DNA from: Actinomadura violacea
GTDB lineage: Bacteria; Actinomycetota; Actinomycetes; Streptosporangiales; Streptosporangiaceae
NCBI RefSeq assembly: GCF_017573465.1
Contig: NZ_JAGEPF010000003.1
Span: 248,001 to 312,000 of the forward strand
DNA length: 64,000 bases
Direction of reading: 5' to 3'
How positions within the stretch are numbered: the stretch's first letter is position 1; each line of letters starts with the position of its first letter. Under the pieces are notes generated by a model that saw only the letters and a program-made list of their open reading frames with translations, searched no databases and was not told the DNA's origin. This document shows positions 40,605 to 49,289 of this stretch, in pieces. The position numbers were made by a program, and so were the translations under genes.

Positions 40605-43493
40605 GTGAGCTGGCAGGGGGCCGGGGCGGGACCCGGCGGAACGGGAGGCGGCCCGGGCGCGGATCTGTTCGCCGCGGTCGAGGGCAACGTGCGCGAACTG
40701 GTGGCCTCACCGTGGTGGGGCACCGCGCAGCCGCAGGACCGGGCCGGGCAGATCGCCGCGCGGATGCTGTGGGGCGCCGGGGAATGGTGGCTGTTCGGCG
40801 CGTGGGGGCGCTGGTACCGGTGCGGCCTGGACGGCGCCTGGCACCCCTGCCCTCCCCCGCCCGACTTCGAGGACCGCCGCGTCGCGGTCCCGGCGCCGCG
40901 CGGCGCCGGCACCCCGCCCGTCCCGCCGCAGCTGTACCCGACCGGCCCCGACCTGGCGGCGGGACGCGTCGCGCCGCTGGGGTTCCTCGGGCCCGTCCCC
41001 GACACCGCGGTCGTCGCCCGGATCTCCCAGGCCATCACCACCGCGCTCGCCGTCGACCCGCAGCAGTTCGCCCAGCGCGACCCGATGTTCCAGCCCGGCA
41101 CGCCCAGCACCATCGCCGCCGCGTGGGGCGCGCTGCTGTGGTGCGCGGGCTCCCCGGTCGTGCTGACCGAGCACCCGCTGATCGAGTCGTTCATCCCGTT
41201 CCTGACCACCTCCGCCGACCAGCTGCACTGGATGATGCCGCCCGACTTCGGCACCCTGGCCGGCTACTACATCCACCGGCTCGGCGCCGGCGACGGCGGC
41301 GGCGCCGCGCACATCGCCCGCGTCATGTACGAGGTCGCGGCGGGCCTGCAGGCCGACCCGCGGTTCCGGCCCGGCGCCGACGCGCTCGCCGCGGTCACCG
41401 CCGCGTCGCTGCGGATGGTCAACCAGGACATGGCGACCGTCCGGTACGGGCCCGAGGCGATCGTGCAGGAGTGGCGGCGCCGCTGCCCCGCCGAGTTCGC
41501 CACCCCGATGGTCCGCGACACCGCGCCCGGCGAGTACCTGCGCCTGGCCCTGTACGACCTGGAGCAGATCGTGCACGGCCTCACCGGCCCGCGGCCGGCG
41601 CAGGGCGGCCGCAGCCACGACGAGGTCCGCCGCGCCGGGATCGCGGTGCTGGCCGCCGACCTGCAGGCCGCGCCGAGCGCGATGCCGGCGCTGCAGCGCT
41701 GGCTGGACCCCGACAGCGCCCGCACGCTGCAGGCGGTGCTGAGCGACCCCGCCAACCCGCTGCGCGCGCTGTGGCCGCGCGACGGGCGGCTGCCCGACGC
41801 GCTGCGCCGCGACGACCCCGACGCGCTCGCCGCGCTGCTGGCCACCACCTACACGATCGGGCTGACGTGGTGCCGGCTGGCGCAGGTGCCGCCGCCGGCG
41901 AGCGGGTTCGCGGTGCCGCAGGCGATCGCGACGGAACTCACCTCGCCGGCGTTGCACTCCCCGCCGTCCACCGACGAGCTGTCGGCGTGGGACATCATCA
42001 AGGCCGCCCGCGCGCACATGGCCGCCGAGCGGGCCACCTCGGGCACGGACCGGCCCGTCGCGCCGGTGCCCGAGCCGGCACAGGACGCGCCGGGGCCGCC
42101 GCCGGCCATGGCTCCGGTGGAGCCGCCGTCGGCCCCGCCGATGGCGCCTCCGATGGCACCGCCCGTGTCGCCGCCTGCGGCGCACGGGGCCGAGCCGGCC
42201 GTCCCGCCCGCGCCGCCCGCGCCGCCCGCGCCGTCTCCGGCGGTGCACGGTGAGCCGCCCGCGCCGGTGAACCCGCTGGCGTCGGACGTCCCGCCGCCGC
42301 GGATCGCGCCTCCCCCTCCCCCTCCCCCTCCCCCGCTGCCCCCGGCGCCCGAGCCCGTCCCGCAGCCGGTTCCGCCGGCTCCCGCGCCGGCGGAGGAGCC
42401 GCGGTGGCCGTCGGAGCCCGCGCAGGACGGCGCGCACGGCCCGGACGGTCCGCGGTGGCCGTCGGAACCCGCCGCGTCGGCCGCGCACGCGCCGGCGACG
42501 CAGCTGGACACCGACGCGTTCCGCACCAAGCTCGACCAGGGACCGGCGTGGCCGGGCGCGCCGATGCCGCCCGCGCCGCCCGTCCGGCAGGCCGCGCCGC
42601 AGGCGCCTCCGGTGGCGCCGCAGGCGGATCTGCCGCCGCCTCCTGTACCGGTGCCCGAGCCGGTCCCGCCGGCGCCGCCCGCGCCGGTGCCGGACTCGGC
42701 GCCGCAGACCGCCGAGGCGTACGGGATCCGGTTCCTGTGCGGCGCCGACGACATCGGCCGGGTGGTGACGGAGGTGCGGCGCCGCGGCAAGTGGGCGCGG
42801 CGGCTGCGCGGCCAGGAGGTGTCCAGCGCGTCGGCACCGGCGCTGCTGCTGATCGGCGCGCCGTCCAGCGGCCAGCGGCGCCTCGCGCGGATGGTGGCGC
42901 GGGCGCTGGCGGAGGTCGAGGCCTCCAGCGGCGAGGTGCGCTCGGTGCACGCCGAGGACCTGCGCGATGCCGGCCCCGAGGGGCTGAAGGAGGCGCTGGA
43001 CCGGCACGCCGGGCATGTGCTGCTGCTCGACGGCCTGGACGGGCTGATCCTGGACGAGGCGCAGGGCGCGGCGTACGCGTCGGTGCTGTACCGGACGCGT
43101 CTGGAGGGCGTCAACGACACGGCGCTGCTGGGCACCTGCGAGCCGGACCGGGTCGGGGAGCTGTCGGCGGCGTCGCCGGAGCTGGTGACCGATCTGCGCG
43201 CGGTGCGGCTGCCGGACCTGGCCGACGGGCGGGCGCGGTCGGCGCTGGTCGGGCTGCTGGCCGAGGAGCGGTCGCTGCGGCTCGGCTCGGACGCCTGGGC
43301 GGTGGTGGAGCGCGAGGCGGGGTCGCTGCGCGGCCGCGGCCGGCTGACCGGTGCGCGGCTGGTGGAGGCGTATCTGGACCGGGCCGCGACGCGGCATCTG
43401 GGCAGCGCGGAGGCGACGCAGGCGATCGGCAGCGCGCTGACGCTGACGGCGGCGGACTTCGAGGGGCTGGCGGCCGAGCTGTCGGGCCGCTGA
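40605..43493 (+). CDS. large Pro-rich protein with degenerate CbxX/EccA-like AAA domain
   Basis: 962-residue protein I do not recognise as a whole. Residues 1-475 form a Trp-rich soluble domain (GAGEWWLFGAWGRWYRCGLD) and helical region; 480-705 is Pro/Ala-rich, with a run of eight prolines; 705-962 looks like a CbxX/CfqX AAA module (as in EccA of ESX secretion). The ATP site is altered: the Walker A position reads GAPSSGQRR with no Lys, and Walker B reads LLLDGLDG with no DE, so it probably does not hydrolyse ATP. No ESX genes are nearby. GTG start set by a leaderless promoter. The 3' end carries 15-bp repeats reaching the convergent YigZ stop. Confidence 0.65.
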   Translation: MSWQGAGAGPGGTGGGPGADLFAAVEGNVRELVASPWWGTAQPQDRAGQIAARMLWGAGEWWLFGAWGRWYRCGLDGAWHPCPPPPDFEDRRVAVPAPRGAGTPPVPPQLYPTGPDLAAGRVAPLGFLGPVPDTAVVARISQAITTALAVDPQQFAQRDPMFQPGTPSTIAAAWGALLWCAGSPVVLTEHPLIESFIPFLTTSADQLHWMMPPDFGTLAGYYIHRLGAGDGGGAAHIARVMYEVAAGLQADPRFRPGADALAAVTAASLRMVNQDMATVRYGPEAIVQEWRRRCPAEFATPMVRDTAPGEYLRLALYDLEQIVHGLTGPRPAQGGRSHDEVRRAGIAVLAADLQAAPSAMPALQRWLDPDSARTLQAVLSDPANPLRALWPRDGRLPDALRRDDPDALAALLATTYTIGLTWCRLAQVPPPASGFAVPQAIATELTSPALHSPPSTDELSAWDIIKAARAHMAAERATSGTDRPVAPVPEPAQDAPGPPPAMAPVEPPSAPPMAPPMAPPVSPPAAHGAEPAVPPAPPAPPAPSPAVHGEPPAPVNPLASDVPPPRIAPPPPPPPPPLPPAPEPVPQPVPPAPAPAEEPRWPSEPAQDGAHGPDGPRWPSEPAASAAHAPATQLDTDAFRTKLDQGPAWPGAPMPPAPPVRQAAPQAPPVAPQADLPPPPVPVPEPVPPAPPAPVPDSAPQTAEAYGIRFLCGADDIGRVVTEVRRRGKWARRLRGQEVSSASAPALLLIGAPSSGQRRLARMVARALAEVEASSGEVRSVHAEDLRDAGPEGLKEALDRHAGHVLLLDGLDGLILDEAQGAAYASVLYRTRLEGVNDTALLGTCEPDRVGELSAASPELVTDLRAVRLPDLADGRARSALVGLLAEERSLRLGSDAWAVVEREAGSLRGRGRLTGARLVEAYLDRAATRHLGSAEATQAIGSALTLTAADFEGLAAELSGR

Positions 43494-43532
43494 CCCGCCT
43501 CTGGCCGACCTGCCTCTAGCTGACCCGCGTCT
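43488..43532 (+). repeat. 15-bp tandem repeat over the stop codon of the pseudo-AAA gene
   Basis: Units CGCTGACCCGCCTCT, GGCCGACCTGCCTCT and AGCTGACCCGCGTCT follow one another, so TGA recurs in frame at 43521 (the middle unit has CGA). The array ends in the stop codon of the convergent YigZ gene. Confidence 0.7.
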
Positions 43533-44151
43533 ACACGGGCACTTCCACGTGGCCGGGCGCGCCGCGGGCCACGGCGGCGCGTCCGCCGGTGACCTGCGCC
43601 GCCCACGCCTCGAACGCCTCCACCTCCGCCGCCGGGACCGCCACGTCCGCCTCCACCGCAGCGCCGTAGCGGACGTCGGACGGCTGGACGCCGCGGCCGT
43701 GCAGATCGCCCAGGAACCGTCCAGCCAGCGCGTGCTCCAGCGTCACCGTCACCGTCAGCACCGGCCGCAGCTCCACGACCCCGACCGCGTCGATCGCCTC
43801 TGACACCGCCTGCCCGTAGGCGCGCACCAGCCCGCCCGCGCCGAGCTTCACCCCGCCGAAGTAGCGGGTCACCACTGCGACCGTGCCGGTCAGCCCGCGG
43901 CGCACCAGCACCTCCAGCATCGGGATGCCGGCCGTCCCCGCGGGCTCCCCGTCGTCGCTGCTGCGGGTGATCTCGCCGTGCTCGCCGACCACGTACGCCG
44001 AGCAGTTGTGGGTGGCGTCGCGGTGCGCGCGGCGGTGCCGCGCCAGGAACTCCATCGCCTCGGCCTCGTCGGCCGCGCGCGCCAGCGTGCACACGAACCG
44101 GGACCGGCGGACCTCCAGCTCGCGGGAGCCCCCGCCTCTGATCATGCGCAT
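43531..44151 (-). CDS. YigZ/IMPACT family protein
   Basis: 206-residue two-domain protein: the IMPACT N-terminal domain (RRSRFVCTLARAADEAEAMEFL, THNCSAYVVGE, SSDDGEPAGTAGIPML) and a C-terminal ferredoxin-like DUF1949-type domain. The eukaryotic homologue controls GCN2 signalling; bacterial roles are unknown, possibly ribosome or nucleic-acid binding. The stop lies within the repeat array of the convergent gene. Confidence 0.93.
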   Translation of the reverse strand: MRMIRGGGSRELEVRRSRFVCTLARAADEAEAMEFLARHRRAHRDATHNCSAYVVGEHGEITRSSDDGEPAGTAGIPMLEVLVRRGLTGTVAVVTRYFGGVKLGAGGLVRAYGQAVSEAIDAVGVVELRPVLTVTVTLEHALAGRFLGDLHGRGVQPSDVRYGAAVEADVAVPAAEVEAFEAWAAQVTGGRAAVARGAPGHVEVPV

Positions 44152-44194
44152 GTCGGCCCCGAGTCTAGGCGCCGCGCGTCCGCGCGGCCCGGTG

Positions 44195-45115
44195 TCAGCC
44201 CTTGGGGAAGGGCCACGGGTTCGGCGCGCACCCGTACAGCGACTTGGTCTGCTGCACCATCACCGGCGCCGGGCGCCCCTTGCCGGGGCACTGCCGGTGG
44301 CCGTGGCCGAGCGCGTGCCCGACCTCGTGGTTGATCACGTACTCGCGGTAGGAGGCCAGGTCGCGGCCGTAGGACGCGGCGCCCTCGCCGTAGCGCAGGG
44401 CGTTGATGACCGAGCGGTTCCCCTGCCGGCACGACAGCTCCCCGCCGGTGACCAGCGGCGCGCACATCCGGTCGGTGAGCGCCGGGCTCGACAGCGACAC
44501 CCGGAACCGCACCGGCCCATGGCTCACCCGCTCGAACCGCATCGTGCCGCCGTGCCCCCAGCTGCGCGGGTCGTTGAGGACCCGCTGCACCTCCGCGGCG
44601 AACTCCGCGGGCCTGATCGGCAGTCCGCGCTCGACCTCGACGGTGTAGCGGACGAGGGTGCCGCGCGTCCCCTTCGGCACCGCCGTGCCCGGCACGACCG
44701 CGTACCGTCCGCTCGCCGACCGGGGGATCGTGACGCGGGGCGGCTGGCGGCGGCCGTTCACCACCGGGCCCCGCACAGCGGTCTTCGTGCCGTTCTTCCC
44801 GGCGGACCGTCCGGGCGCCGGCGGCGACGCCGGAGCGGTGGCCGCGCCCGAGGCCGGGTCCGCCGCGCGGGGGCGGTCGTCGTCATGGCCGAGCGTCAGC
44901 GTCGCGGCGACCGCGCCCGCGCTCAGCACCGCGGCGGCGGCGACACCGGCCGCGGCCCAGCCGAGGCTCGGGCGGCGCCGCGCCGCGCGGCGTGTCCCGC
45001 GGCGGGGCGGCAGCGGGGAGCGCGGCGGGGCGGGGTCGTCCTGAAGGTCGTGCACGGAGCTCCGCTCGGCCAGGGCACCCGGCGGCGCCCGGCGAAGGCG
45101 GCGGACGGCGGGCAC
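44195..45115 (-). CDS. DUF3152 membrane-anchored metalloprotease-like protein
   Basis: 306-residue protein: Arg-rich cytoplasmic N-terminus, one transmembrane helix at about 50-75, a Pro/Ala linker, and the DUF3152 domain outside. It has the zincin motif HEVGHALGHGH at 263-273, a complete HExxHxxGxxH site, plus paired Cys residues that may be disulfide-bonded. Likely an extracytoplasmic zinc peptidase; substrate unknown. Start is GTG at 45115; an internal GTG 20 codons later is possible. Confidence 0.87.
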   Translation of the reverse strand: MPAVRRLRRAPPGALAERSSVHDLQDDPAPPRSPLPPRRGTRRAARRRPSLGWAAAGVAAAAVLSAGAVAATLTLGHDDDRPRAADPASGAATAPASPPAPGRSAGKNGTKTAVRGPVVNGRRQPPRVTIPRSASGRYAVVPGTAVPKGTRGTLVRYTVEVERGLPIRPAEFAAEVQRVLNDPRSWGHGGTMRFERVSHGPVRFRVSLSSPALTDRMCAPLVTGGELSCRQGNRSVINALRYGEGAASYGRDLASYREYVINHEVGHALGHGHRQCPGKGRPAPVMVQQTKSLYGCAPNPWPFPKG

Positions 45116-45256
45116 CCGGCATCCCCCGCCGCGTGCCTCCGAGCCCCCGGACCAGCGCGAACGCGCCGCAGCGCGGATCGTCGATCTTGCGCAGATCGTA
45201 TCGGGAAAACGCCGCTCCGCCCGAACCGGCGCCGGGCGCGCCGGTCAGACGGCGGG

Positions 45257-46060
45257 TCAGACGTCGATCAACTCGATCAGGTCGGCGATGGAGGGCACCA
45301 CCCGGTGCGGGCGGAACGGGAAGCGGCCCACCTCGTCCTCGCGGCCCACCTCGTCCTCGCGGGTCACCCCGGTCAGCACGAGGATCGTCTCCAGGCCCGC
45401 CTCGACGCCCGCGACGATGTCGGTGTCCATCCGGTCGCCGACCATCGCGGTCTGCTCGCTGTGCCCGCCGACCACGTTCAGCGCGGTCCGCATCATCAGC
45501 GGGTTCGGCTTGCCGACGAAGTACGGCTCCACCCCGGTCGCCCGGGTGATCATCGCGGCGACGGCGCCGCAGGCGGGCAGCGAGCCCTCCTGCGACGGGC
45601 CGACCGGGTCGGGGTTGGTCGCCACGAACCGGGCGCCGCCCTCGATCAGCCGGATCGCCCGGGTGATCTGGGAGAAGCTGTAGGTGCGGGTCTCCCCGAG
45701 CACCACGTAGTCGGGCCGGATGTCGGTCAGCACGTAGTCGGCCTCGTGCAGCGCCGTGGTCAGCCCCGCCTCGCCGATCACGTACGCCGACCCCTCGGGC
45801 CGCTGGTCGGCCAGGAACCGGGCGGTCGCCAGCGCCGAGGTCCAGATCGCCTCGGCCGGGACGTCCAGCCCGAGCGCGGCCAGCCGCGCCGACAGGTCGC
45901 GGCGGGTGTAGATCGAGTTGTTGGTCAGCACGAGGAACGGCTTGCCGGAGGCGGCGAGCCTGCGGACGAACTCGGCGGCGCCGGGGACGGGGCTGCCCTC
46001 GTGCACCAGGACGCCGTCCATGTCCGACAGCCAGTACTCGATCGGCTTGCGCTCGGTCAT
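45257..46060 (-). CDS. HAD-IIA family phosphatase (NagD-like)
   Basis: 267-residue phosphatase. HAD motifs: [48 protein letters not shown]. The cap domain carries the substrate choice (nucleotides or sugar phosphates in NagD). A GACAAT box 6 bases before the ATG suggests leaderless translation. Near the C-terminus an exact 18-bp tandem duplication adds six residues ([11 protein letters not shown]), an in-frame oddity on a surface loop. Confidence 0.92.
   Translation of the reverse strand: MTERKPIEYWLSDMDGVLVHEGSPVPGAAEFVRRLAASGKPFLVLTNNSIYTRRDLSARLAALGLDVPAEAIWTSALATARFLADQRPEGSAYVIGEAGLTTALHEADYVLTDIRPDYVVLGETRTYSFSQITRAIRLIEGGARFVATNPDPVGPSQEGSLPACGAVAAMITRATGVEPYFVGKPNPLMMRTALNVVGGHSEQTAMVGDRMDTDIVAGVEAGLETILVLTGVTREDEVGREDEVGRFPFRPHRVVPSIADLIELIDV
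45323..45358 (-). repeat. exact 18-bp tandem duplication inside the HAD gene
   Basis: GCGGCCCACCTCGTCCTC occurs twice head to tail with no mismatch, giving an in-frame six-residue repeat. The perfect identity suggests a recent slippage event. Confidence 0.85.
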
Positions 46061-46067
46061 GTCCCCA

Positions 46068-46073
46068 TTGTCG
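46068..46073 (-). promoter_or_regulatory. -10 box, leaderless promoter of the HAD gene
   Basis: GACAAT on the minus strand ends 6 bases before the ATG; a TTCCAT lies 18 bases upstream. Confidence 0.45.
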
Positions 46074-46121
46074 CAGGTGGAGATCTTCGGATGGAACGGT
46101 CCGCGCGGCCGGCGGCGACCG

Positions 46122-46153
46122 TTGACCCGCAAGTGAGACAAATCATAGATTTG
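46122..46153 (+). promoter_or_regulatory. promoter with overlapping operator, acyl-CoA ligase gene
   Basis: TTGACC (46122-46127), 17 bases, and ATAGAT (46145-46150) make a good promoter. The -10 lies in a perfect palindrome CAAATC-ATA-GATTTG (46139-46153) that extends to GTG...CAC with two mismatches per side. A repressor bound here would block transcription; no regulator gene adjoins. Confidence 0.6.
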
Positions 46154-46291
46154 CCCCACGGCGCGCCGAACCGTGTTCGGTGTCCGGGCCGCGCGGCGGC
46201 GCGCCGATGTGGTCCGCGGGAGGCGCGCGTGCAGAGCCGCGAAAGGAACGGCCGCGAAGTGAACGGCCGCCAGGTGGACGGCCCCGAGCCG

Positions 46292-47980
46292 ATGAGCATC
46301 GCCGAGGCCAGGGCCCGGCTGACGGCTCCAGGGCAGCTCTTCGAGATGGACGAGGTCGACATCCGCGGCGTGCGGACCCGCGTCTGGAAGAACGCCCCGA
46401 CCACCCTGCGCGACGTCCTGGAGCTGTCGCGCGGGCACGGCGACGCCCCGTTCCTCGTCTACGACGGCGACCGGCTGAGCTTCGCCGAGCACCACCGGCG
46501 CGCCGCGGCGTTCGGGCGGCTGCTGGTCGAGGAGTACGGGATCGCCAAGGGCGACCGGGTCGCGATCGCGATGCGCAACTACCCCGAATGGCCGGTGGCG
46601 TTCTTCGGCGCCGCCGTCGCCGGCGCCGTCGTCGTCCCGCTGAACGCCTGGTGGAGCGCCGACGAGCTGGAGTACGGGCTGCGCGACAGCGGCGCCCGGC
46701 TCCTGGTCGCCGACGCCCAGCGCGCCGAGCGCCTCGCCGGCGCCCTGCCCGGCCTCGGCATCCCGGTGCTGGTGGCCCGACCTGACGGCGAACCGCCCGC
46801 CGGCGGCGAGGACTTCGAGACCGCCCTGGCCCGCGCGCTGGCCGACGGCCGCGACGGCCTGCCCGACGTGGAGATCGGCCCCGAGGACGACGCCACGATC
46901 TTCTATACCTCCGGCACCACCGGACGTTCCAAGGGCGCCCTCGGCACCCACCGCAACATCACCACCAACCCGGTCAGCCTCGCCTACGGGCTGCTGTCGG
47001 CCGGGGTCCGCGCCGGCGCCTCCCTAGAGCAGCTCACCCGGCCGCAGCCCCGCGTCACCCTGCTGAGCGTCCCGTTCTTCCACGCCACCGGCTGCCACTC
47101 GGTGCTGGTGTCCAGCGCCCTGCAGGGCGGCACCGTCGTGCTGATGTACAAGTGGGACGTCGGCCAGGCGCTGGAGCTGATCGAGCGGGAGCGCGTCACC
47201 GGGTTCGGCGGCGTGCCGACCATGGCCTGGCAGGTGCTGACCTCCCCCGACTTCGACAAGTACGACACCTCCAGCCTCACCGGCGTCAGCTACGGCGGCG
47301 CGCCCGCCGCGCCCGCGCTCGTCGACAAGATCAAGGAGCGGCTGCCCGAGCGGGTCCCCGGCAACGGCTACGGCCTCACCGAGACCTCCTCGGTCACCAC
47401 CTACAACGGCGGCGTCAACTACCTGGAGCACCCCGACAGCGTCGGCCCGCCCGTCGCCGTCTGCGACGTCAAGGTCGTCGACCCCGCCACCGGCGATGAT
47501 CTACCCGCCGGCGAGGTCGGCGAGCTGCTCATCGCCGGCCCCAACGTCATCAAGGGGTACTGGAACAAGCCGGAGGCGACCGCGCAGGCGTTCGTGGACG
47601 GCTGGTTCCACAGCGGCGACCTGGCCCGCGTCGACGCCGACGGGTTCGTCTACATCGTCGACCGCGCCAAGGACATGCTGATCCGCGGCGGCGAGAACAT
47701 CTACTGCGCCGAGGTCGAGGCCGCCCTCTACGAGCACCCCGCCGTCGCCGACTGCGCCGTCATCGGCGTCCCCCATGAGGTGCTCGGCGAGGAGGTCGGC
47801 GCCGTCGTCGTGCCCCGCCCCGGCACCGCGCCCTCCCCGGAGGAGATCCAGGGGTTCCTGCGCGAGCGGATCGCCGCGTTCAAGGTCCCCGTCCACTTCT
47901 GGTTCCGCGACGAGGGACTGCCCCGCAACCCCGGCGGGAAGATACTCAAGACCCGGCTGCGCAGCGAGCTGCTCGGCTGA
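46292..47980 (+). CDS. fatty acid-CoA ligase (AMP-binding, FadD-like)
   Basis: 562-residue acyl-adenylate-forming enzyme: P-loop [34 protein letters not shown], and the catalytic Lys in [10 protein letters not shown] at the C-terminus. It should activate a fatty or aryl acid to its CoA ester in the cytoplasm. I chose ATG at 46292 because [15 protein letters not shown] matches the usual family start; GTG at 46229 (GGGAGG 5 bases upstream) or 46259 would add 21 or 11 residues. A promoter with a palindromic operator lies 140 bases upstream. Confidence 0.92.
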   Translation: MSIAEARARLTAPGQLFEMDEVDIRGVRTRVWKNAPTTLRDVLELSRGHGDAPFLVYDGDRLSFAEHHRRAAAFGRLLVEEYGIAKGDRVAIAMRNYPEWPVAFFGAAVAGAVVVPLNAWWSADELEYGLRDSGARLLVADAQRAERLAGALPGLGIPVLVARPDGEPPAGGEDFETALARALADGRDGLPDVEIGPEDDATIFYTSGTTGRSKGALGTHRNITTNPVSLAYGLLSAGVRAGASLEQLTRPQPRVTLLSVPFFHATGCHSVLVSSALQGGTVVLMYKWDVGQALELIERERVTGFGGVPTMAWQVLTSPDFDKYDTSSLTGVSYGGAPAAPALVDKIKERLPERVPGNGYGLTETSSVTTYNGGVNYLEHPDSVGPPVAVCDVKVVDPATGDDLPAGEVGELLIAGPNVIKGYWNKPEATAQAFVDGWFHSGDLARVDADGFVYIVDRAKDMLIRGGENIYCAEVEAALYEHPAVADCAVIGVPHEVLGEEVGAVVVPRPGTAPSPEEIQGFLRERIAAFKVPVHFWFRDEGLPRNPGGKILKTRLRSELLG

Positions 47981-48031
47981 CCCCCCGCCTCCGCGACGCC
48001 GGCGCGCCCGTCCACCCCCGGGCGCGCCGGT

Positions 48032-48037
48032 TAACGT
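48032..48037 (+). promoter_or_regulatory. -10 box, leaderless promoter of the RidA gene
   Basis: TAACGT ends 6 bases before the GTG at 48044. Confidence 0.5.
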
Positions 48038-48043
48038 GATCAC

Positions 48044-48469
48044 GTGAGCGAACAACGATCCAACGCCGGCGGAATCCGTCAGATCAACGCACCGGGTCTG
48101 GCACCGGGCCCCGGCTACAGCCACGTGATATCGGTGGACGTCCCCGGGCGGCTCATCGTGGTCAGCGGCCAGATCGCCCTGGACGGCGAGGGGAACCTCG
48201 TCGGCCCCGGCGACCTGGAGGCCCAGACCCGGCAGGTGTTCACCAACCTGGAGGCCGCGCTCGCGGCCGCCGGGGCCCGCTGGGAGCACGTGATCCGGCT
48301 CGGCTACTTCCTGCGCGACGCGTCGAAGGTCGGCGTGGTGCGCGCCGTCCGCACCGAGATGCTGCCGGACGGCGTCGACCCGGCCGCGTCGCTGATCCAG
48401 GTGTCCGGGCTGGTCCGCGACGACCTGCTCGTCGAGGTCGAGGCGCTCGCCGTCGTCCCCGCCGGCTGA
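48044..48469 (+). CDS. RidA family deaminase
   Basis: 141-residue trimeric RidA-type protein (HVISVDVPGRLIVVSGQIALD, TRQVFTNLEAALAAAGARWEHV). RidA hydrolyses reactive enamine/imine intermediates. The Arg normally in the IPARS-like motif near residue 105 is not clear here (DPAASLIQVSGL), so it may be a non-archetypal subgroup. GTG start set by leaderless spacing. Convergent with TerD. Confidence 0.88.
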   Translation: MSEQRSNAGGIRQINAPGLAPGPGYSHVISVDVPGRLIVVSGQIALDGEGNLVGPGDLEAQTRQVFTNLEAALAAAGARWEHVIRLGYFLRDASKVGVVRAVRTEMLPDGVDPAASLIQVSGLVRDDLLVEVEALAVVPAG

Positions 48470-48485
48470 CCGGCCCCGCGAACGC

Positions 48486-48518
48486 CGCAGGGGCGGGGCC
48501 GCCGGCCCCGCCCCTGCG
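48486..48518. terminator. perfect 15-bp stem terminator
   Basis: CGCAGGGGCGGGGCC and its complement flank a 3-base loop between convergent RidA and TerD genes. Confidence 0.8.
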
Positions 48519-48529
48519 CCTTCACGACG

Positions 48530-49105
48530 TCAGACGTTCACGCCGAAGTCGGCGGCGATGCCCGCCAGCCCCGACGCGTACCCCTGCCCGACCGCGCGGA
48601 ACTTCCACTCGGCGCCGTTGCGGTACAGCTCCCCGAACACCATCGCGGTCTCGGTGGAGGCGTCCTCGGTCAGGTCGTAGCGGGCGATCTCGCCGCCGCC
48701 GGCCTGGTTCACCACCCGGATGAAGGCGTTGCGGACCTGCCCGAAGCTCTGCTGCCGGCCGTCGGCGTCGTAGATCGACACCGGGAACACGATCTTGGCG
48801 ACCTCGGCCGGGACGGCCTGCAGGTCCACCTTGATCGCCTCGTCGTCGCCCTCGCCCTCACCGGTCAGGTTGTCGCCGGTGTGCTCCACCGAGCCGTCCG
48901 GGCTCTTGAGGTTGTTGAAGAACACGAAGTGCTGGTCCGACAGCACCTTGTTCTCCGCCGAGCACAGCAGCGCGCTGGCGTCCAGGTCGAAGTCGGTTCC
49001 GGTCGTCGTCCGCACGTCCCAGCCCAGACCCACCACGACCGCGGTCAGTCCGGGAGCCTCCTTGGTCAACGAGACGTTGCCGCCCTTGCTCAGACTGACT
49101 CCCAC
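48530..49105 (-). CDS. TerD family stress protein
   Basis: 191-residue TerD protein ([47 protein letters not shown] with the Ca2+-binding acidic cluster). TerD proteins bind Ca2+ and act in tellurite, phage and oxidative stress responses. GTG start with GGAGGT 8 bases upstream. No other ter genes lie beside it, though ARPP-1 and VWA-type proteins, which often travel with Ter genes, occur 13 kb away. Confidence 0.95.
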   Translation of the reverse strand: MGVSLSKGGNVSLTKEAPGLTAVVVGLGWDVRTTTGTDFDLDASALLCSAENKVLSDQHFVFFNNLKSPDGSVEHTGDNLTGEGEGDDEAIKVDLQAVPAEVAKIVFPVSIYDADGRQQSFGQVRNAFIRVVNQAGGGEIARYDLTEDASTETAMVFGELYRNGAEWKFRAVGQGYASGLAGIAADFGVNV

Positions 49106-49289
49106 TGTGCCTACCTCCGTATCGGACCGGGCGGATGACGGTCACCCGCGGCCTGTCTAAGCAGAACGGTAGCCAGTCCCCGCCGGTTCCCCCGCCGCTT
49201 TCGTCCATGACCGGCGTGGCGTGCGGGTTCGTACCCGCGCGCCACGCCGGCACCCCGCCGGGCAGGCCGTGCCGGACCTGTGCGGCGGG

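Noticed and set aside
42310..42345. Poly-proline coding repeat as a microsatellite of interest
   Set aside because: It is part of a long Pro/Ala linker, common in actinomycete proteins; recorded with the gene.
40707..43397. Minus-strand open frame of 896 codons
   Set aside because: Antisense to the pseudo-AAA gene, dominated by Arg/Gly; the plus strand has the promoter and AAA-like pattern.
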